Assembly: GCA_037447655.1 (NCBI GenBank)
Contig: JBBHKE010003295.1
Location: forward strand, 186,001 to 250,000
Direction: 5' to 3'
DNA length: 64,000 nt
DNA from: Zygnema cylindricum
Taxonomy: Eukaryota > Streptophyta > Zygnematophyceae > Zygnematales > Zygnemataceae
Part shown: piece after piece, positions 58,669 through 64,000 of the stretch
Layout: the number at the start of each line of letters is the position of its first letter
Numbering within the stretch: position 1 is the first letter of the stretch
Notes under the pieces: generated by a model
What the model was told of the DNA's origin: nothing
What the model saw: only the letters and a program-made list of their open reading frames with translations
Databases searched by the model: none
Translations under genes and position numbers: made by a program

Positions 58669-59282
58669 CTACACCGTGAATCACTTATATCGTAAAGAAA
58701 TTATTAGTTCGAAACAATGTGTTAGGGTATGTTTTCATGTGCCAAAGTATATTAAAAAGTAAGCTTTAGTAAGTCTTAAGAATTTGAGTCTAGGACTTAG
58801 AATATTTTTGGACCACCAACTATTCAATATTAGCTATATTTAGTGTGGATTTTGAGTATCTACCTGAATAGTTATCTTTAATTAAATTAGTGTGTACGGC
58901 CGCCTTTGAATGTAGACGTGAAACATATCTCCCGGATTTTTAGGGTCTAGATATTGTTTCTAGACAATTTTGGTCCAAATACTTAGATTTTTGTCAATAG
59001 ATATTTAGGTGAACCATGTACATAAGTTTTAGATGTTTTCTAGATCTTTTGAGTATTTAGTTCAATTAGGATTGATCAATTCAATACAGAATGTACATTC
59101 TACACAGGAGTTAAGGAAATGAGAGCACTGGGTGTAGTTTAAGGTGTTTTGGTGCTCTATTGTCTTTGATTTGCTTCTAGTACATGTTTGTTTGGTTGAA
59201 AGACCTCTTTGTTTGGAGTTACATATCTTACACTATAGATCTAGTCTACTAGGCATTTCTCTTTGGGTTTGCTTCTGCTGTC
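58669..59282 (+). other. spacer and possible Copia leader
   Basis: A TA-type MITE end (CACCGTGAATCACTTATA) opens the stretch. The rest, to the gag start, is AT-rich and could be LTR/leader of a Copia element, but I found no primer-binding site or second LTR. Confidence 0.35.
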
Positions 59283-59660
59283 ATGTCTACTGATGGCTCA
59301 GCTCCTGCTGCAAGTGCTTCTATTAGCCCTAGTGCTCCACCTGTTGCTCCAAGGACAAATATCCCAGCTGGTGCAAGTGTGACTCCTAGTGGGAGTGGAT
59401 CACAACCGAGTCTAAATGCCTATGACCTACAACACGTTATGGGCCCACCGCCCAAATTGCCTATTTTTAATGGAACTGACTACTTATAATAGGAAGATAT
59501 GTTGAGCTCATATTTCGAGGAGAGGGACTTGTCACCCATTGTGGTAGAAACAACGGATGTGACTACGCCGGATTTGAGAAAGAAGAATATCCACTGCCTC
59601 AACGTCTTGAAGCAGACAACGACAAAAGACTTGGTAATGTCGAATCTTGAGATGAAGAAA
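59283..59660 (+). pseudogene. Ty1/Copia gag fragment
   Basis: A Ser/Ala/Pro-rich start is followed by PPKLPIFNGTDYL, typical of Copia gag N-termini. In-frame TAA and TAG follow (59487-59492), then the frame continues EDMLSSYFEERDLSP and LNVLKQTTTKDLVMSNLE. It stops at 59660, where the repeat module shared with L begins. No protease, integrase or reverse transcriptase follows. Confidence 0.75.
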
Positions 59661-60180
59661 GAGGCATTATGATGACATCATGACTTCTAGTTCTTTAGCA
59701 TGATGACATAAGCATAGGTTCTCTGGACTCCAGGTTTAAAATAGTAAAATCAGCGTTTAATACGCACTTTAAGCGAAATGAAAAAATCGCCTCGGATCGA
59801 CTAGCAATCCGCATTGGTCCGATGCATAGTTCAAAAGTAGGCGTTTTTATGGTAGGCCTTTGGTCGGCGCCTTTATCGTAAGTTGTGTTATGGGCTTTTC
59901 ATGTGATCTTATTAGATCGCTACTTTGATCAGCGACCGTCCGATCGTCCGAATCTGACGGTGTAAAAAAAATATTTTGGTCTTAATGTTTTAATTGGTCC
60001 AATTTTTGGTCCGAATGTTTTAATTGGTCCGAATAGGTCCGAATACAATATGGGTCTTAAGGTCATATTGTATGTTTTACATACAATAGGCATATTGTAT
60101 GGGCCTACTTTCACCTACTTTTGAACTATGGTCCGATGCAAGCGAGGTAGGAATTGCGAATGACGTGGCAGGTGATGTCA
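59660..60180. mobile_element. right-end module of L, third copy, split by a hAT-type MITE
   Basis: 'gacatcatgacttctagttc', 'ggtttaaaatagtaaaatcagc', 'aaatcgcctcggatcgactag' match 55204-55400 and 57550-57745. Interrupted at GTCCGATG by 59825-60130. Confidence 0.85.
59825..60130. mobile_element. hAT-type MITE (CATAGTTC family), copy 3
   Basis: CATAGTTCAAAAGTAGGCG to CACCTACTTTTGAACTATG, perfect 8-bp direct repeat GTCCGATG (59817-59824, 60131-60138). The empty site (GGTACGATGCAAGCG) is present at 55350 and 57695. 306 bp, opposite orientation to copy 2. Confidence 0.93.
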
Positions 60181-60187
60181 CAGGATA

Positions 60188-60724
60188 CTGCACCTTCAAT
60201 TGCTATTAGCGTTGTTAACGCTATATCGGCGCCCCCAAATTTTGACCCCAAAACCTGAAATAGGATTAATAACACCGTTTTTTTTACGTTAATTAAGGTT
60301 CTAGTGAATTAGCGTTAAAAATTATAATTTATTATCTTCTTGAATAGTGTGATGTACGGACATGTCATTCCGTACACAATGGTGCTTTGTTAAGTAAAAA
60401 AGTACAAAACATGGATTAAAATAATAACAAGCGCACGTTTTAGTGTAAAGATATTGATCGCGTATCGATAATACGGGCGCAAACCCAAATTATAGTCATG
60501 AATTTGTAAATTTAATCGACCATTTTTCAAATTTTGTAACCGTACCTATTTTAGTGTAAATATTGTAGTCGCAGATCGATTATAGGCGAAATATACCCAA
60601 ATTAGAGTTATGGATAAATTAGAGTAATTTTTTTTTTCAAAATCGTGAAAAATTCAAATTAGAGTTAATAATGCTAATTAATTTTTTACACTAATAATTT
60701 CTTATCGCAAATAGCGATTCACGG
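60188..60724. mobile_element. long TA-type MITE
   Basis: TA-CTGCACCTTCAATTGCTATTAG at the left; GCAAATAGCGATTCACGG-TA at the right. 537 bp, interior unrelated to the others. A further partial end follows at 60728-60785. Confidence 0.65.
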
Positions 60725-60877
60725 TATACACCGTGAATCGCTTATATTGTAAAGAAATTATTAGTGCGAAACAATTAGTGTTACTAACTTTATGTCGTAG
60801 TGTAGTGTAGCAGTAGTCATTTGCCGATAACCGATATGTAGCATTTTTTTGACCTACCGATAATCAAAGGGAAATTA

Positions 60878-62148
60878 GGGTGTGTTCCCATGTAGTCGTA
60901 ACTTAGTCTTGCTACTTTTTTTTTTAGTGAAGATTTTCCGTACTCCTTTTCAGAGTGTCCCTATGTTCGAAAACGAAATCGTTACTTTAAAATGTGACGG
61001 TTGTAGACGTGGGTACAATTTGTGACGGTTGTAGACGATTACCAAATTCGCGACAATTTTTGAAGTTTATAAATTAGCGACGGCTATAGACGTCTAGTTT
61101 TTTGTGACGTTGTAGAAGTTTAGGGTTTTGCGACGTTATGACGTCATGCTCAGTTGTGCTAGCGTTGACGTCATTGATTTAAGATATTTCGGACATGGCT
61201 TCCCGATTTCGTTTTTTTAACTTTTCTCACTTGACTTGCCATCAAAATATGCCCAAAGGTATTAAAAAGAATCACTTCCCAAAGTTCTTTTTATTGCATA
61301 ACGATATTGATATCTTTCGCTCCAAAAAGTGAGAAATAATCTTGATATTGTGAGAGAGAGAGGGAGGGAGGCGTCTTCACGGACTTCGCTTTTGCGAAAT
61401 GGCATCCGTTGCTCGAGACCCCTCCGCGGCCCTTGTACGGAAAAAAAATTCGTATAGTTTGCAAATTTATTTTTTGTTTACTCACGTTTTGTAAAAATGT
61501 TTTGAAATTTTACAACACGTGCAAACAGATAACCCTATTCGTTGTTACACTGTCACTTTCAAATAAAATAGACTCTCGAGTTGTTTTTCCGATAAAGTTT
61601 GAAGATGGCGTTTCTTGACGTGGCAGTGGGTCAAAAAGAGCAAGACGACAAGCTGTAGTACATTTCACATAGTTGTTCAATTCGTGCTAATTTTTCATTT
61701 TGATGATTCCTACGTATTATTCGTGAGTTTTGAACTTTTCTTTAAAATTCGCTTAATACTTTCTGTACGGGAAACTGAACGGGGACTGTACGGAAAATGT
61801 ACTAAATTTTACAAAAAGAGACGTTGCACCATTTGCGCACGGTAAGTTTGATTTTCTGTGCGCCTGTCCGTTTGAAACATGTACGGAATAGTAAGAATGC
61901 ATAATCGGGTACCCATCGTATCGATTTTTCAAATCGTCAAATGAGAAACGCACGTATTATTCGAGCGTTCGTTTCGTGCGTACTTTCAGATTTGAACAAC
62001 CATGCATTTCAAATTTGACGATGACGCAAATTGTACTATGGTTTTTACAAATTTTCTGTGTACGGTAGAAGATTTTCTCGCTGCAGGCTCTGTTTTGGAG
62101 GACAAAGACAAAAAAAATGCCATTACTTTAACACATGGAAACACACTC
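60878..62148. mobile_element. PIF/Harbinger-like element H5
   Basis: GGGTGTGTTCCCATGTAGTC at the left, AACACATGGAAACACACTC at the right, TTA on both sides. 1,271 bp, no transposase. Its left end reads through AACTTAGTCTTGCTACTTT, the uninterrupted form of H2. Confidence 0.85.
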
Positions 62149-62229
62149 TTAATTTTTTCCCGTCGCTTATATTATCATTTATCCGTACACACTTGTCGGA
62201 TTTCGGCGATAAAAAAATTAAAAATCGCT

Positions 62230-64000
62230 AAAACTTCACTGTAAAGGGCGAGTCTGGCGTGACCGCCGGAAGGCTGTCCGTACAAAAGTGGACGGCGAAA
62301 TTTCAAAATGGAAGACCGACAAAAAATGATTGGTTGTACGGACGTCCAATTGGAGACATCACCAGGAGAACGAATGAAACGCTTACCATGGTTATGAGTG
62401 GTTGTGACAGGCTGTCATGTATATTATGCCTCCATAGTCTGGTGCAAAAGGTTAAATTGTACGGAATGACGCACCATGCCTGGATGTACAAATGTACGGT
62501 TGGAAACTGTCCGAGAAAGTCTCGAAAGATCGGCGGAACTCTAGGAGGTGGTCGGCCGGGCGGTGATTTGTCGTTTCTAATGTACGGATGGCTGGCAAAG
62601 ACGACCGGACGTGATTTGAACGGCATGAAGTCACGGAGGTGACGTCATCCGTACGAGGACATTTGTCTCTTGTACGGACGTCTTAAAAAGTGTACTTGGA
62701 ATTGGTTTGAGCGGCAGTTTTTGGTATGAAAACCACAAAAAAATGAAAACGTGGAACGTATGACTTGTACGGCCGAGAGTTGGCACGAAATTTCGCAAGT
62801 GATCATTTGGCGGTATTTGAGATTGACACGTGCGGGACACGCGTCACAAATACTAATAAGCTGCAGTTTTAACGGTGACGGAGGATTCGAGGAAGACTTT
62901 TTCCGACAAAACGACAATAATGGCAGCATGGAGGGTGAGCTGGGAGGCCAATACAATCCGTACTGCAGATATTTTTTGTCGTTTAAAAACCGACAACAAG
63001 CTAGAATGCGTTTTACTTTTACCTTTTGAATGTTTGAAATTTTTGTTGCCGCGTTGGTACGGCATGTTGACAAGCGTGTTACGGACGTACAAAAACACTG
63101 TTATTGTGTAACCGTATTTAAATTTTTTGGACATGTATTGTGAGATTTGGACATTTCATAACACACACGATATAGTGTGGATAATAATTGGTAGAGAATA
63201 TGTAATTGTAAAATAGTGCTGGATACGAAATTTTCGGCCGATTCTGTACCTTCACCTCCCGCTCGTTTGTCCTATAAGAGATTTTGTCGTTTTCCACCGT
63301 ACCTGAAAAAGTCGTTACACTCTGACATGTACGGTATTGGTGAAACTTCCGCTCACCAAACGACAAATCTTTCGTCCAATCGCTTCGAGCGACAAAAAGT
63401 ACAAAAAAGTACCCTTTGACGCTTCGTCGCTGAGAGGCATGAATGACGTCATCAACGGCCGGCGGACATTTAGGGTTTGGGCAATTTATTGTCGGGAACT
63501 CCCTCCGGTTCCAGCTTGCTAGCAAAACGACAAACGGGGCTACAGTGCCTTTGAGAATGGCGAAGATACTTTTCGATTTTTTATTTCTTGTCTCCATTGG
63601 TCCAAGCTGAAAATGCGTGATCGTGTCGTCAGATTTTGTCGTTTTCTGCAACTCTGTACGGATCTTGAATCATAACGGGAAAAAATGCATCTATACGATC
63701 GCCTCCTACTTCTAAGAATGCCACGTGTCACTTCAGAACCCACTTTGAGCTGCTATATTCCACGTGGCAGTGTAAAAGCTCGCTTGTAACTTGTAAGCTG
63801 AATTTGAAAATCGTACGAAAAAAAAATAAAATTCCATCAAAAAGGACAAAGAGGGATCTCGTGACATGACACGTGTATCCGGGATGATAGTAAAAGGTAC
63901 CAATATAGATATGGGCCACTAATCTGTCAGCTGTCTTGTACTTTATCGTACATCCTTTCCTTCGAGTTTTATATTTCTTTCGTAGAACGTCCTTCACACG
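62230..64000. mobile_element. long non-coding repeat L, copy 3, runs off the window
   Basis: GGCAGCATGGAGGGTGAGCT at ~62920, TACACTCTGACATGTACGG at ~63315, 'gacgcttcgtcgctgag', then 'gccacgtgtcacttcag' at ~63720 in the order seen in L1 and L2. The first ~650 bp (62230-62870) is not in the other copies; a 127-codon open frame there (62259-62642) is rich in GTACGG-derived residues and resembles nothing I know. Confidence 0.65.

Noticed and set aside
62259-62642. 127-codon open frame in repeat L3
   Set aside because: Lies in repetitive DNA, built from recurring GTACGG words, no family resemblance, with a long open frame on the opposite strand as well.

Overview
This is plant nuclear DNA. The genes have many GT-AG introns. 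The proteins are plant-type: a CURT1/CAAD thylakoid protein, a PsbP-like lumenal protein with a twin-arginine transit peptide, a DUF3082-type plastid membrane protein, a K/HDEL receptor ending in the plant-type LPA tail, and a mitochondrial-type NDP kinase. Telo-box and G-box motifs lie beside two start codons. The sequence is AT-rich and full of small DNA transposons. I cannot name the species; a land plant or streptophyte alga fits.

Layout. Positions 1-45.7 kb are the gene-bearing part, with seven genes whose exons I placed by splice site, reading phase and family similarity: CURT1-like (+, 329-2429), PPL1-like PsbP protein (-, 5515-11861), ABITRAM/Simiate homologue (-, 14108-19506), a 105-residue two-helix membrane protein of unknown function (+, 23475-25717), ERD2 K/HDEL receptor (-, 28254-31680), NDP kinase III-like (-, 36823-39083) and a DUF3082-like plastid membrane protein (-, 42771-45748). 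Apart from one weak donor in the last gene, all internal junctions keep the frame. Introns and spacers carry many ~200-bp TA-flanked MITEs, a ~1.1-kb polypurine tract and several minisatellites.

Positions 45.9-64 kb are almost entirely mobile DNA nested several layers deep. There are PIF/Harbinger-like elements with TTA duplications, including one inside another. There are hAT-type MITEs with 8-bp duplications and a full 2.8-kb hAT transposon (51793-54615) with intact ends but a transposase broken by three frameshifts. Three copies of a long non-coding repeat occur; the first is split by both a hAT MITE and the hAT transposon. A second low-copy repeat carries an internal minisatellite, and a fragment of a Copia gag gene is present.

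The genes do not form an operon or pathway. Three (CURT1, PPL1, DUF3082) act in the plastid; the others act in the secretory pathway, mitochondrion or cytosol/nucleus. The main new information is the transposon stratigraphy: several insertions can be checked against an 'empty site' present elsewhere in the same window. I saw no CRISPR array, operon, tRNA or rRNA gene, and no convincing previously undescribed system.
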